From positions 1 through 64,000 of the forward strand of contig JAJHRF010000004.1 in the NCBI GenBank assembly GCA_020832925.1: a stretch of DNA of 64,000 nucleotides, written 5' to 3'. Shown here one piece after another: positions 1 through 9,245 of the stretch. The translations under genes were made by a program, and so were the position numbers. The notes beneath the pieces are model-generated. The model did not search any database, was not told the origin of the DNA, and saw only the letters and a program-made list of their open reading frames with translations. This DNA is from Desulfurococcaceae archaeon (GTDB taxonomy: Archaea > Thermoproteota > Thermoprotei_A > Sulfolobales > Ignisphaeraceae). Within the stretch, counting starts at the first letter, position 1, and every line of letters starts with the position of its first letter.

Positions 1-1110
1 CAAAACCTAGTAGTACTGAGTTGGTCAAGGAGCATGAGTAGCGAGGATCACAGCATTATTCAGCAATTTGCTGACCCAAGGCCTATAGACAGCTCAAGCA
101 TCATTTTGAAGAACGTGAACAGAAGCCTTACTCCATAGAGTGATCTATACCTCTGAACCACCTTATCCCCAGGTTACTGGCTATATCTTTTGACTTCCTA
201 ATAATGGATTCCTTTAGCAATTTTAACCAGTATTCTCTACTGTTTGTTGCAAAGATTTCCTGAAGCATCCTTACCAATGCAACTCTACTTACAACTTTAT
301 CAGGGTTAGTTCTAAACCTAGGGTCGTTAGCAAAGTCCTCTCTTCTAAGAGCTTTGCACAGGGGTTACCAAAGCCTATCATTTGTTGCTGTAACAATAAA
401 CCACTTCTCTTCTTTATCCTGAAAAGCCTGGTAGGTAGCAAATGACAGGTGTGCGTCTCATTCTCTTAACCTTCCTACCTGTGAGTAGATAGAACATTGG
501 AATGGAGCACATTGAGAATATTGCTATATCGTAGAGCGGAACCTCTATCTTTATAGGCTTTGCATTAGCGTAGAGAGCTGCCAAAACATATATAAATATC
601 ATCATATCTGTATAGACATCAAATAAGGCAAATCTCGCTCTAATAGGAAGACTATTCTCTTTACCTGTAGTACTCATAAACCCTGACATACCCTATACAG
701 CTATGTCATATGCTGGTTTGTGTTCATAGGTACCCCTACTCTTAAACCTCTTAATACTCACACATATTATCTACGGATTCATCTTTACAATAGCCTCATA
801 ATCAACATCAAGCTTTTCAGCAACAGCAGGTCTAAAGTTCTCTAGGAGAATATGAGGCTTTTTAGCAAGTTCATAAACTATTCTACGGTTCTTCTCATCC
901 CTCAAACTCACAGTAATACTCCTCCTACCCCTGTTTATAGACATAAAGTAAGCACTCTAACCACCAACAAAAGGAGCCCAAGTTCTAGTTTCATCACTAT
1001 GAATAGCCTCTACCTTAACAACATTATCACCAAGAACTTTAACATTTATCCTCTCAAACCAAGGTCTACCAACATTCAACTCAATCATGAGTTCACTAAG
1101 AATTCACGAC
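1..1110 (-). pseudogene. CaiB/BaiF-type CoA-transferase, decayed, runs off the left edge
   Basis: Read on the minus strand, the stretch gives collinear pieces of a class III (CaiB/BaiF) CoA-transferase. From about 1088 downward there is a segment with VVKVEAIHSDETRTWAPF, then PHILLENFRPAVAEKLDVDY, then a middle block at 689-414 (MSGFMSTTGKENSLPIRARF) and a C-terminal part down to base 1. In-frame stops follow WAPFVGG and the residues VKMNP, and the frame changes near 414. The family (about 400 residues) moves CoA between acyl groups. The gene cannot make a full protein. It lies on the 3' side of tRNA-Gly. The C-terminal end is outside the window. Confidence 0.75.
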
Positions 1111-1172
1111 ACTACAAAATGGTGTGAACTATTATCGTGTTAAAATACTTAAAGTAGAGAGGATTTCATTTT

Positions 1173-1251
1173 TGGTGCGGCGGCCGGGATTTGAACCCGG
1201 GATCTCCGGCTTGGAAGGCCGGCGTCCTAGACCAGGCTAGACGACCGCCGC
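1173..1251 (-). tRNA. tRNA-Gly (anticodon TCC), CCA encoded
   Basis: The minus strand folds as a complete cloverleaf: acceptor stem GCGGCGG/CCGCCGC, T loop GTTCAAATC, and a five-base-pair anticodon stem closing the loop CTTCCAA, giving anticodon TCC. Discriminator A is followed by an encoded CCA at 1175-1173. No intron is present. Its 3' side faces the CoA-transferase pseudogene. Confidence 0.95.
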
Positions 1252-1302
1252 TCCTTAGTTTGAAATATGTTGTGTAGAACTAAATAAGTGTTGTGGTGTT
1301 TT

Positions 1303-2322
1303 TCAGCATATTGTTTGTTTTAATTCTTTGTTCTGTAGTATTTCTTTAATTGTTTGTTCTCTCCACTGTCCTAGTCTTCCGAAGAGATGTATATCGTAGT
1401 TCGCTAGTTTCTTTATTACTTCATCGATTCTTTGTTTATCTATTCTGTTTATCAATGTGTAGGCTATGTTTAATCCGAATTCTTTGACTATGTTTTTAGG
1501 GGAAGCTATTCTAAATCTCTTTATCTCTGATAACAGTTTCTCGCTTATACCTGGTAGTAATGGGTATTTTTTGGAATAGCTGGTGATTATGTAGAGAACT
1601 TTCTTACTCTCTATGTTTAACTCTATAGCTGTATGCATTCTAGATGCTTTTGTTGAATGTATATACATCTTGACTCTGTCTTTTCTATTTTCTTTCTGTA
1701 GTAAGAGTGTTAGTATATAAGCTGGGATATTGTTAAGCTTTAAACTATCTATCGATTCATTTACAATGTTTGTAACCTGTGTTGGGTATAGTAGTTTTGG
1801 GAGTAGTGGTAGAGGCCATGTGTATACAAGCTTCTTGTACTTGATAAATTCTCCACTAGTTAAAGCAACGATTTTCTTCTCTACATCTATCTTTCTAATA
1901 CCTGAAGATATATGTATAGGTTTACCTTGTTCAAATCCTAGAACCTTCTTTAAATCCTCGAAAATGTTTTCTGAGTAACAGAGCCTCTTTTTATTAACCC
2001 ATTCCGAGAACCAGTTCCTCTGGACATCTATATCTTCGTAACCTAGGGTTTTAGCTACATAGTTACCTTCTTTTAGAACTACAACCTCGTTATCAAAACA
2101 CTCAACTTCTACACCTAGATTTTCGAAGAAGTACATATCGTCTAGATCGATGAATATAGGAGCTTTTGGAATTCTATAAAGAGTATCTATAACCTGTATA
2201 TACCCACCATCGCTATAGGTACTATCTACAGCCAAAACCCTTCTACCGCACTCCCTAGCTATTTGAAGAGTTTTTAGAGCTGATACACCTGAACCTATAA
2301 CTATTACCTCTACCTCGATCAT
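1303..2322 (-). CDS. FAD/NAD(P)-dependent oxidoreductase-like protein
   Basis: About 339 residues. The N terminus carries a dinucleotide-binding beta-alpha-beta motif (VIVIGSGVSALKTLQIA) followed by an acidic residue at the end of the second strand (VLAVDS). A later KLVYTWPLPLLPKLL stretch resembles the substrate-side segment of amine-oxidase or UDP-galactopyranose-mutase-like flavoproteins, so FAD binding is likely; the substrate is unknown. A TATA-like CTATATAAAG (2339-2348) would start transcription at or just before the ATG at 2322, so I prefer a leaderless ATG over the GTG nine bases upstream. Single gene between tRNA-Gly and a small hypothetical gene. Confidence 0.7.
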   Translation of the reverse strand: MIEVEVIVIGSGVSALKTLQIARECGRRVLAVDSTYSDGGYIQVIDTLYRIPKAPIFIDLDDMYFFENLGVEVECFDNEVVVLKEGNYVAKTLGYEDIDVQRNWFSEWVNKKRLCYSENIFEDLKKVLGFEQGKPIHISSGIRKIDVEKKIVALTSGEFIKYKKLVYTWPLPLLPKLLYPTQVTNIVNESIDSLKLNNIPAYILTLLLQKENRKDRVKMYIHSTKASRMHTAIELNIESKKVLYIITSYSKKYPLLPGISEKLLSEIKRFRIASPKNIVKEFGLNIAYTLINRIDKQRIDEVIKKLANYDIHLFGRLGQWREQTIKEILQNKELKQTIC

Positions 2323-2448
2323 GAAGAACACTAGAGCTCTATATAAAGCAGAAGCTTATCTACTTTAAATCTGAGACAGATAATACCTATGTAGAGATAG
2401 CTTGTTCAACTTCGGTATAGTCTACAATGGTACCGGGGGTAGAGATCG

Positions 2449-2793
2449 CTAAACCTCTATTTGCGCAGCTGCTAATAATGGTTCGTTATTATGTAGAGCT
2501 GCTGGTATATACGTCTCTTCTCTCCTATACCTCTCTTTAGCTATGTTGATTACGAAATCTACTACTTCTTCAACTAGCGGTACACGTCCTATGAAAGCAG
2601 GTCTACCCCCTATGTATACCGATGGCAACGATTTTAATGTAGATGTTAGAAGATCGTTCCAAGTATTGTAAGGTATTATCACGAGTTTTATACCGTATTT
2701 CTTTCTAAGTATATCAGATGCTTTCTTAAGGTTCTCAATAACTTTCTCGCTATCCGGATCGAAACCTATGATAGCTAGAGCTTCTACAATCAA
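2449..2793 (-). CDS. Hypothetical protein, possible thioredoxin-like fold
   Basis: 114 residues, not recognised. It alternates hydrophobic strands and helices and contains LPSVYIGGRPAFIGRVP, a turn resembling the substrate-side loop of thioredoxin-fold proteins, but it has no CxxC pair. This is a structural guess only. No signal peptide or membrane segment is seen. It is read leftwards from a short spacer shared with the divergent gene at 2856. Confidence 0.6.
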   Translation of the reverse strand: MIVEALAIIGFDPDSEKVIENLKKASDILRKKYGIKLVIIPYNTWNDLLTSTLKSLPSVYIGGRPAFIGRVPLVEEVVDFVINIAKERYRREETYIPAALHNNEPLLAAAQIEV

Positions 2794-2855
2794 TATAAAC
2801 CCCTTACTAGATATCTTTAACCAATAGGTAAATATTAAGTGAGAGGCGTATAGCT

Positions 2856-3125
2856 ATGTTCTTCAGCTATAGGAAATCACCTCTTGGAGTTGCTGTTAGA
2901 GAGTATATGGTGTCTATAGTAGGTTTCTATAAGAGTAGAGAGGAAGCTGAGAAAGATATAGATATGCTTAAGGATAAGCTATCGGCTGAGCTAAAGATTA
3001 TAGATATAGGCTATGTAGAGGGTTGGGAGAAGATAGCTAAGCTAGATCCAGACTCTGTTAATTTCGCTAAAGAGTGTGGATATAGATATGTTTTACTAGC
3101 TCTATGGACATCTTCAGAACCTTAG
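2856..3125 (+). CDS. Small hypothetical protein (89 aa)
   Basis: 89 residues, soluble, mixed alpha/beta, not recognised. GTGAGAGG about ten bases before the ATG could pair with 16S rRNA. The stop codon overlaps the stop of the convergent membrane-protein gene by three bases, the compact arrangement seen across the window. No catalytic motif is visible. Confidence 0.6.
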   Translation: MFFSYRKSPLGVAVREYMVSIVGFYKSREEAEKDIDMLKDKLSAELKIIDIGYVEGWEKIAKLDPDSVNFAKECGYRYVLLALWTSSEP

Positions 3126-3889
3126 AGAAGTAGTTCACGAACATTTAGTATGTAGGCTATCAATGAGGTTATTATAGGCAACGTTAGGTTATCCTCAGGA
3201 CTGATAAGCTCTACAACTACAGAAGCAATGCTTATAGCTAAAGATTTCGCTAGATCCATTGTCAACAGGTAGAGGATAAGTGTGAATACAGCTAATGTTA
3301 TAGCTATAGAGATATCGCTATGTTTATATACTTTCCTTCTTCTAGGCGTGAAATACGTCGTTATAGAGGATACTGTATCGACTATAGCTAGAGCTAGTAT
3401 TCCGTAGATAGCGAAGTTCTTGAAGAATACATAGCTCATTGTTATAGAGAGAAGACCGAACGTTATACATACATAACCGTACTTAACTTCGTAATCTCTC
3501 TCAACAATCGATATCAACTCCAACAACTTCTCTTCATACCTAATCATGGTCTTCAAGAAGTTATCCACGATCTCTACGTAGGGTTTACCTCTACCGTTTA
3601 TTTGAAGACCTTCAACTACTTTATTACGGAAATCAATAGTTATTCTAAGGAACCTCTCCCTAAGATCCGGCATCCTTATCTGTATACTGTTTAAAATACT
3701 TGCAACAAATAACAGGATAGTAAACGTTAGAAGAGTAGGCTCTGGAACCCACGGAGCTAAACCGAGTATGAATTGTCTGTAGAGAGTTGTAAAGGGTATT
3801 ATAAGTAATAACGAGAATATTATGTGAAATATCTTCCTCAGGATAGTCGATGTAAAGATCCTTGTAGCACTTCTCGAAATTATGCTCAT
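3122..3889 (-). CDS. SEC59/dolichol-kinase-like integral membrane protein
   Basis: 255 residues with about seven hydrophobic segments. The N terminus has RKIFHIIFSLLLIIPF, matching the R-K-x-x-H start of the dolichol/phytol kinase family (COG0170). The C terminus has VVELISPEDNLTLPI, the hallmark ELxSPxDNLTxPI signature. The family phosphorylates polyprenols with CTP or related donors, and in an archaeon could act on dolichol carriers for N-glycosylation. The usual GD(A/G) motif after the central helix reads IVDTVSS here, and a soluble insert occupies roughly residues 60-125, so activity is uncertain. Convergent with the 89-residue gene; upstream gene ends four bases away. Confidence 0.65.
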   Translation of the reverse strand: MSIISRSATRIFTSTILRKIFHIIFSLLLIIPFTTLYRQFILGLAPWVPEPTLLTFTILLFVASILNSIQIRMPDLRERFLRITIDFRNKVVEGLQINGRGKPYVEIVDNFLKTMIRYEEKLLELISIVERDYEVKYGYVCITFGLLSITMSYVFFKNFAIYGILALAIVDTVSSITTYFTPRRRKVYKHSDISIAITLAVFTLILYLLTMDLAKSLAISIASVVVELISPEDNLTLPIITSLIAYILNVRELLL

Positions 3890-3892
3890 AAT

Positions 3893-4483
3893 CTAATCCT
3901 CTTCCTCTTTCCTGGAAACCTCGGGTTTCCCTATCTCGAACTCTATATACTCGTATCCTCCTGTCTTCTTCCCCTTGAAGCCGTATATAGCTAGAATGTT
4001 CTTGCCAACTATATCCCACTCCTCGTCGCCTGAACCCATATCGACTTTAACTATCCTCGACCCAGGTGGGAAAACCCAGTAAGCTACGTAATCATATTCA
4101 ACTACTTCAGGTTCGTATCTATTCTCATAGATATTAAGCCCTATTTTTATAGGTACTCTAAACCTTATGCAGAAAACTATGTAGGGTCTTTTCCTACTAC
4201 CTCTAAACCCTATATCTATCATGCTAACCTTGGGTCTAACCCTGATATTATTGACAACAACTTGTTCTTTATCTAGAAAACTCTGCATATTTGCCCAAAG
4301 CTTCCCAACCTCCTCATTGAAAAGTTTTTCATCTCTTAGCACAGTATCGTAGTATCCGTAAGGATCGTGGTAATCGAATACGAGGTAGTAGGATATGTAG
4401 TTTAGCGATACGTAGAAAAAGCCTTGAGCATATATAGGCTCAACATGTTTACTTGCTTCCTCTAGAAATCTTGTTGAAGCCAT
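3893..4483 (-). CDS. Hypothetical protein (196 aa), beta-rich
   Basis: 196 residues, not recognised. Rich in aromatic residues and predicted beta strands, with an acidic, lysine-rich tail (RKEEED). No membrane segment, signal peptide or metal motif. It lies 14 bases after the PAPS-reductase-family gene and 3 bases before the SEC59-like gene, so all three are probably co-transcribed on the minus strand. Confidence 0.6.
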   Translation of the reverse strand: MASTRFLEEASKHVEPIYAQGFFYVSLNYISYYLVFDYHDPYGYYDTVLRDEKLFNEEVGKLWANMQSFLDKEQVVVNNIRVRPKVSMIDIGFRGSRKRPYIVFCIRFRVPIKIGLNIYENRYEPEVVEYDYVAYWVFPPGSRIVKVDMGSGDEEWDIVGKNILAIYGFKGKKTGGYEYIEFEIGKPEVSRKEEED

Positions 4484-4497
4484 GCCGAACCACTTCT

Positions 4498-6564
4498 CTA
4501 CGTATTCATCTCGAAGAACGAGCTTATATCTTCGAAATCTCTTCTGAAATCCTTTCTAGTCTCGGTCTCTACCCCTATGAACATCTTCACGAAGTTAGCT
4601 ATCTTCTCTAGAACTTCTGAATGGTGTTCACGTGTAGATCTTCTCCAAGCCTCGGGATCTCCAAAAACTATGGGTGCCACAACGTGTTCTACATAAACTT
4701 CTGCAACAGGGCAGTTATAGACACAGAATTTGCATTGGATACACCTCTTCTTATCTATAACAGGCCTCTCCCTACCCCCTACATGGATAAGCTTTGCCGC
4801 ACCCGATGGACATATAGTTTCGCAAGATCTACACCCTGTGCATAGACGCCATCTGTAGTAGAGTTTCAGTATATCGATAAGCTTCTCTATACCTTCCTCT
4901 TTGCTGAAGCTAGCTTTAATCCTTCTACCTTCTACAACGATAACGGTGTCTCCCCATCTGAACTCAGCTACCTTCTTCCCGTAGTCTACGGAGTAGCTGA
5001 ACGGGTTTATAGAAGTTGCCTGGTTATCCAGTATACTTACGTCTATCTCTTCACCTAGAACAACCTCTGTATATCCCTCACCTCTAGATACACTCTCTAT
5101 AGACGGGTTCAAATCTTTTGTGAAAGTTCTACGCCAATCATTTACCCTATCCACTACACCTAACCTCTTCGACAACATTGTTCTGTACCTAGCAGGTGCA
5201 TTCCATCTCCATAAAGCGTAGTCTATCCACTCCCTAGGGAGCTCTAGCTTCTTAGCCCAGAACTCTAGAATTTCTAACCATCTACTCCAGAGTTCCCTAT
5301 GTGTTTGAGAAACAAGATCTAGTTCAGCCATAGTCGAGGCTGGGCACATAAAGCACCCAATTCTTTCATAACCCATGAAGTAGAGTGGGTTAGGCTCTAG
5401 CTTGTTTATGAATATGTAGAGCCATACCTCGAACTGTGACCACTCATTTATAGGTGAGAGGTTTAGTAGGTATGGAGACCATCTAAGTCTCCAAACCCTA
5501 GGGCTTCTAGCTCTATCGATAGACTCGAAAGCTCTTTGACCAACAACATTCAAACCTCCTTTACTCCACATCTTCTTAACAGTTATAGCTAGAGGTGCAA
5601 GCTTACATACTTTACAACACCATCTATAGTCTCTCCCAGGAACCCCAAGCTCGTAAACACTACGCCAAAACTTATCGTTTGCTGAAGCTTCTACAAGCTC
5701 TAGACCATACTTATCAACTGTTTTGTAAACAGTTTCAACTGTTTCAGGAAGCTCTATACCTGTGTTGTTGAAGAGGATAACAGGTTCGAATCCTAGACCT
5801 AGAGATAGGTGGAGAGCAACAAGACTATCTTTCCCACCGCTGAAAGAAACTACGACAGGTTTTCGGATTTTCTCGTACATAATGAAGAGGAATTTTTTCG
5901 CTCTAGAAGTTAAGATCCTTATGTAATCTCTATGAGCTTCGATAACATCCATTATATCGGATTTCCTCCGAGCTTCTACTATCTCTATTTTTTGTCCAGA
6001 TCCCCACCACGTATGGATCATAATCTTGCCTCTACCTCTAGAATATCCAAGACCAACGATATTGTCTTCTCTATCGAGTAAGACAACCTGTTTATACTTC
6101 TCGATATCTTTATCGATTCTAACTATATCTCCATGGACATAGTTCTTCTTATCAACAACTACTTTCTCAAGCACATCAGGGTAGCTAGTGTAAAGATTTT
6201 CAGCTGTATACCTAGATAACCTGAATCTCCATCTACGTAAAAGAGGTTCGAAGTATAGCCTACCTATGTGTATACCATCTGCTACAACCTCCTTCATCTC
6301 GTCGTAGTACGGAGCTTTATTGAGTAGAAGAGGTGATTTTCCGATGATATCGTTGAACCCTTTAGAAGTCCCGAATTCGTAGATATAAGCATCGCTAAGA
6401 AACCTGTAATCACGTTCAAAAGCAAGCCTAGCATCGCCAGGATCTGATAAGGGGACTCTTTTAGCAGGAGACCTACATCTAGGACATATATTTTCAAGTA
6501 CAGGTATGTTGCAGTTGAAACACCACCATATCTTCTTTATCTTTGGCCATGTCAACCTCATCAA
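4498..6564 (-). CDS. PAPS-reductase-family PP-loop protein with zinc ribbon and ferredoxin domain
   Basis: 688 residues in four parts. An N-terminal zinc ribbon carries CFNC (15-18) and CPRC (27-30). A PUA-like RNA-binding region spans about 130-200 (YVHGDIVRIDKD). A PP-loop ATPase of the phosphoadenosine-phosphosulfate reductase family has SGGKDS near 242 and CCKVC further on. A C-terminal two-cluster ferredoxin domain has CTGCRSCETICP and CIQCKFCVYNCPV (about 577-625). The first and second domains suggest RNA modification or sulfur transfer on RNA rather than simple assimilatory reduction, with the [4Fe-4S] clusters supplying electrons; this is inference. First gene of a three-gene minus-strand group. 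Confidence 0.85.
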   Translation of the reverse strand: MMRLTWPKIKKIWWCFNCNIPVLENICPRCRSPAKRVPLSDPGDARLAFERDYRFLSDAYIYEFGTSKGFNDIIGKSPLLLNKAPYYDEMKEVVADGIHIGRLYFEPLLRRWRFRLSRYTAENLYTSYPDVLEKVVVDKKNYVHGDIVRIDKDIEKYKQVVLLDREDNIVGLGYSRGRGKIMIHTWWGSGQKIEIVEARRKSDIMDVIEAHRDYIRILTSRAKKFLFIMYEKIRKPVVVSFSGGKDSLVALHLSLGLGFEPVILFNNTGIELPETVETVYKTVDKYGLELVEASANDKFWRSVYELGVPGRDYRWCCKVCKLAPLAITVKKMWSKGGLNVVGQRAFESIDRARSPRVWRLRWSPYLLNLSPINEWSQFEVWLYIFINKLEPNPLYFMGYERIGCFMCPASTMAELDLVSQTHRELWSRWLEILEFWAKKLELPREWIDYALWRWNAPARYRTMLSKRLGVVDRVNDWRRTFTKDLNPSIESVSRGEGYTEVVLGEEIDVSILDNQATSINPFSYSVDYGKKVAEFRWGDTVIVVEGRRIKASFSKEEGIEKLIDILKLYYRWRLCTGCRSCETICPSGAAKLIHVGGRERPVIDKKRCIQCKFCVYNCPVAEVYVEHVVAPIVFGDPEAWRRSTREHHSEVLEKIANFVKMFIGVETETRKDFRRDFEDISSFFEMNT

Positions 6565-6722
6565 CGATACCCGCAGAACTTAGCTAGGTTAACACCTCTA
6601 GCCTAGCTTTTGTATACAATGCTTTTCTACCTTAATTACTTACAAACTCTACAACTACGGATAGGTTTAATACCCTATAACCCGATGTCTGTATTTCGAG
6701 AAGTTAGAGAAGGCTCTACAAC

Positions 6723-7541
6723 ATGAGTAGATCACAAGATGAGATAGTTAGAAGTTATTTCGTTGATAAAGGTTCGTTGTTTAGGATAGTGATGGACTCT
6801 AAACATATGCTGTATAGAGCTAAAAAGATTGCTAAAGGTGTAGCTAAACAGCTTATGTTTATGGGGATAGATAGAGGGTATATACTGGATATAGGTTGTG
6901 GAACTGGTAGGATAGCCCTAGAGCTAGCTGATATAGGCTACCACGTGGTAGGTATAGATATTTCTCGGCAATATGTAGAAGAAGCAATTAGACGTGCAGA
7001 AGAGAGAGGTTTATCTGATAAAGTTAAGTTCATTGTATGCGATGCGAGAGATATAGTGTCGTGCTTAAAGGGAATGGAGTTCGATGCAGTGATTTTCGTA
7101 TGGTCTTCAGTTATAGGTTATTACGATGAGGATACAGATGTAAGGATCCTCTCCCAGGTAAGGAATGTTGTAAAGGGTAGTAGTGCTCTATTCCTTATAG
7201 ACTTCGTAAACAAAGAGCATATCATGATGGAGTTCATGGTCACGGGTGTTAAAACCTATGCCTACGACTACGGCAATTACGTTGTTCTTGAGAATACCTT
7301 GTTTAACCCGATAACGAGCGAAGTCTTGATAAAACAGGTATTCTATAGGAAAGAAGGTAGAGACCTTGTATACATCGACGAATCGTACTTCAAGATGAGG
7401 GTCTATAGCTTAAGCGAATTAGTTCAGCTAGCTCGGAGAAGTGGTTGGTGTTTGAGTAGAGTTCTCAAAGAGATAGGTGGTGAACCTGGGTACAATCCTT
7501 TAGGACCTCTAAACCTTGTTTTTACACCTTGTAAACAGTAG
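6723..7541 (+). CDS. Class I SAM-dependent methyltransferase
   Basis: 272 residues. Motif I YILDIGCGTGRIAL (about 54-67) is followed by the acidic strand-2 residue VVGIDIS, then IVCDARD and FDAVIFVWSSVIGYY as motifs II-III. This is a Rossmann-fold methyltransferase that uses S-adenosylmethionine; substrate unknown. The C-terminal half (VLIKQVFYRKEGRDL, then SLSELVQLARRSGW) resembles small-molecule methyltransferases of the methyltransf_11/25 type. GGTTTAATA upstream (6664-6672) may be its promoter. Transcribed divergently from the PAPS-reductase-family gene. Confidence 0.8.
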   Translation: MSRSQDEIVRSYFVDKGSLFRIVMDSKHMLYRAKKIAKGVAKQLMFMGIDRGYILDIGCGTGRIALELADIGYHVVGIDISRQYVEEAIRRAEERGLSDKVKFIVCDARDIVSCLKGMEFDAVIFVWSSVIGYYDEDTDVRILSQVRNVVKGSSALFLIDFVNKEHIMMEFMVTGVKTYAYDYGNYVVLENTLFNPITSEVLIKQVFYRKEGRDLVYIDESYFKMRVYSLSELVQLARRSGWCLSRVLKEIGGEPGYNPLGPLNLVFTPCKQ

Positions 7542-7576
7542 AGATACGCTTATAATGTTACTAAACATACCCTGTC

Positions 7577-7640
7577 CTTAGATGATGTAAGAGTCCCGCG
7601 ATACAGATAGAAGATGATGTTAACCACCGTCGCTGATAAG
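7577..7640 (+). ncRNA. C/D box sRNA (2'-O-methylation guide), candidate 1
   Basis: Both box pairs are present in order: C ATGATGT (7582-7588), D' CAGA (7604-7607), C' ATGATGT (7614-7620), 12-base guide TAACCACCGTCG (7621-7632), D CTGA (7633-7636). Flanking CTTA (7577-7580) and TAAG (7637-7640) form a four-pair terminal stem. The layout is that of archaeal fibrillarin/Nop5/L7Ae-bound sRNAs that direct 2'-O-methylation. The D guide would bind a target reading CGACGGTGGTTA; I could not name the target. Lies between the methyltransferase and GTPase genes. Confidence 0.75.
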
Positions 7641-7653
7641 TATAGGTGAGGAT

Positions 7654-8733
7654 ATGTTGGAGAGAAATTCTTTCGATAGAGAGCTGGGGCAGATATGTTT
7701 AGAAGATCTTGTAAAGGTGAAGCCTGTAACTTTCGATAGTATAAGGTCTTCAGCTCTCAATCTCTTCATACAGAAGGTATCTATCCCCCCCAGCGTTAAA
7801 GATGAGTTAAAACGTGTGAAGCTAAGGTATGTTGCTAAATGTGAACGTGTTTACCAGTTGATAGCTACAGAGATCAGCGCTATAGCGAGACTACCTATCA
7901 ACGAGCTCCACCCTTTCTACCTCGAGCTACTAAACATAGCTAGCGATGGTCATTACCAAGACATAATCAAGTCCGCTAAAAAAATTGTGGTTATTGCAAG
8001 CGATCTCTGGCGAGAGTATAGGAGAAAGATACTCAACAGCTCTTCTCATGAAGAGGCGAAGAAACTTGCTAGAGAATTCGTTGGTAGAATTCTATCGCTA
8101 GTTAAGAGGAACTCGCACTACTTCAGCTATCTACAAGAGATAACAAAAACTGTTAAAACGACACCGTGTGTAGTTACTGAATGGCCGACAGTCATAGTAG
8201 CAGGTATGCCTCAAGTAGGGAAATCTACGTTGGTAAGCAGAATTTCTTCAGCTAAACCGAAGATCTCGCCATACCCATTCACAACGAAGACTGTTATCAT
8301 GGGCCATGTAAAGCTTAAGGAGGGTTTATATCTACAGATTCTCGATACCCCAGGTATACTTGATAGACCGTTAGAAGATCTGAATACTATAGAGAGAAAA
8401 GCTATTGCTACTCTAAGACATTTAAAAGCTGTTACAGTTTACCTTATGGATCCTTCGCCTGATTCCTACTACAGCTTTGAATCCCAGTTAAACGTTCTAA
8501 AATCTGTTGAATCTATAGTTGGGAAGGAGAGGATCTTCGTTGTATTCAATAAGATTGATAAAGTAGATAACGAGAGAGTTAGGAAGTGTGCTGATCTAGT
8601 TGAAAAAGTTGCTGGATTCCAGGTAAGGTTAGCTATAAGTGCTCTACACGGATACAACGTGGATAAGCTTCTTAACGAAGTTCTGAAACTCTATGACACT
8701 ATATACGGGACTAGCTATCATAGAGAACTCTAG
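7654..8733 (+). CDS. Nog1-family GTPase
   Basis: 359 residues. The N-terminal 170 residues form the helical NOG1N-type region; the G domain follows with G1 GMPQVGKS (184-191), G2 around PYPFTTK, G3 DTPG, and G4 NKID, then SALHG as G5. Nog1 proteins act in large ribosomal subunit assembly; the archaeal forms, like this one, lack the long eukaryotic C-terminal extension. Starts with ATG after GGTGAGGAT. Ends four bases inside the convergent Elf1-like gene. Confidence 0.85.
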   Translation: MLERNSFDRELGQICLEDLVKVKPVTFDSIRSSALNLFIQKVSIPPSVKDELKRVKLRYVAKCERVYQLIATEISAIARLPINELHPFYLELLNIASDGHYQDIIKSAKKIVVIASDLWREYRRKILNSSSHEEAKKLAREFVGRILSLVKRNSHYFSYLQEITKTVKTTPCVVTEWPTVIVAGMPQVGKSTLVSRISSAKPKISPYPFTTKTVIMGHVKLKEGLYLQILDTPGILDRPLEDLNTIERKAIATLRHLKAVTVYLMDPSPDSYYSFESQLNVLKSVESIVGKERIFVVFNKIDKVDNERVRKCADLVEKVAGFQVRLAISALHGYNVDKLLNEVLKLYDTIYGTSYHREL

Positions 8734-9176
8734 GCTTCCTCCTTCTCTCCGCTCTCTTCCTCTGTAACCTCTTCAACTTCCTCAACGATCTCTTCCTCGA
8801 CCTCTTCTAGACCCTCAGCTCCACTGGTCTGCTCAACACCTTCAGCAGGTGGAGGTTGGGTTTCAGCGATTTCAGGAGCTTTAGATTTCGGAGGTACTTC
8901 TTGAACTACGTCGAGTACTTTCGAGTATACCCAGAACTCATCGGCTATGATAGGGATTTCAGGGAATGTGTATCTGAATCCGCATGCTGTACAGAATACT
9001 TCTGCACTCTTCTTATCAGTCTCTTTATCGACCTTGATTACTATAGATAAGCTATAGGGGTTTCCACATACAGGGCACTGCCTAAGGCTTTGATAAGCTC
9101 TAACCTTTCTAGCTTCCTGCATCATCTTCTTAACAATTTGCCAAGTTCTACGCCACTTACTTCTACGTCTAGCCAT
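8730..9176 (-). CDS. Elf1-like zinc-ribbon protein with acidic tail
   Basis: 148 residues. A basic N terminus (MARRRSKWRRTW) precedes a four-cysteine zinc ribbon, CPVCGNPYSLSIVIK then FCTACGFRY, the pattern of the transcription elongation factor Elf1. The last 50 residues are almost only Glu, Gly, Thr and Val. Eukaryotic Elf1 binds RNA polymerase II during elongation; a matching role with the archaeal polymerase is inference. Convergent with the Nog1-like gene with a four-base overlap. Confidence 0.75.
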   Translation of the reverse strand: MARRRSKWRRTWQIVKKMMQEARKVRAYQSLRQCPVCGNPYSLSIVIKVDKETDKKSAEVFCTACGFRYTFPEIPIIADEFWVYSKVLDVVQEVPPKSKAPEIAETQPPPAEGVEQTSGAEGLEEVEEEIVEEVEEVTEEESGEKEEA

Positions 9177-9245
9177 AAACTTTACACCTCGTATTCTAGA
9201 AGAATCCGGAATTTATATAGATTAATGATTTAAACATATTCCTTC

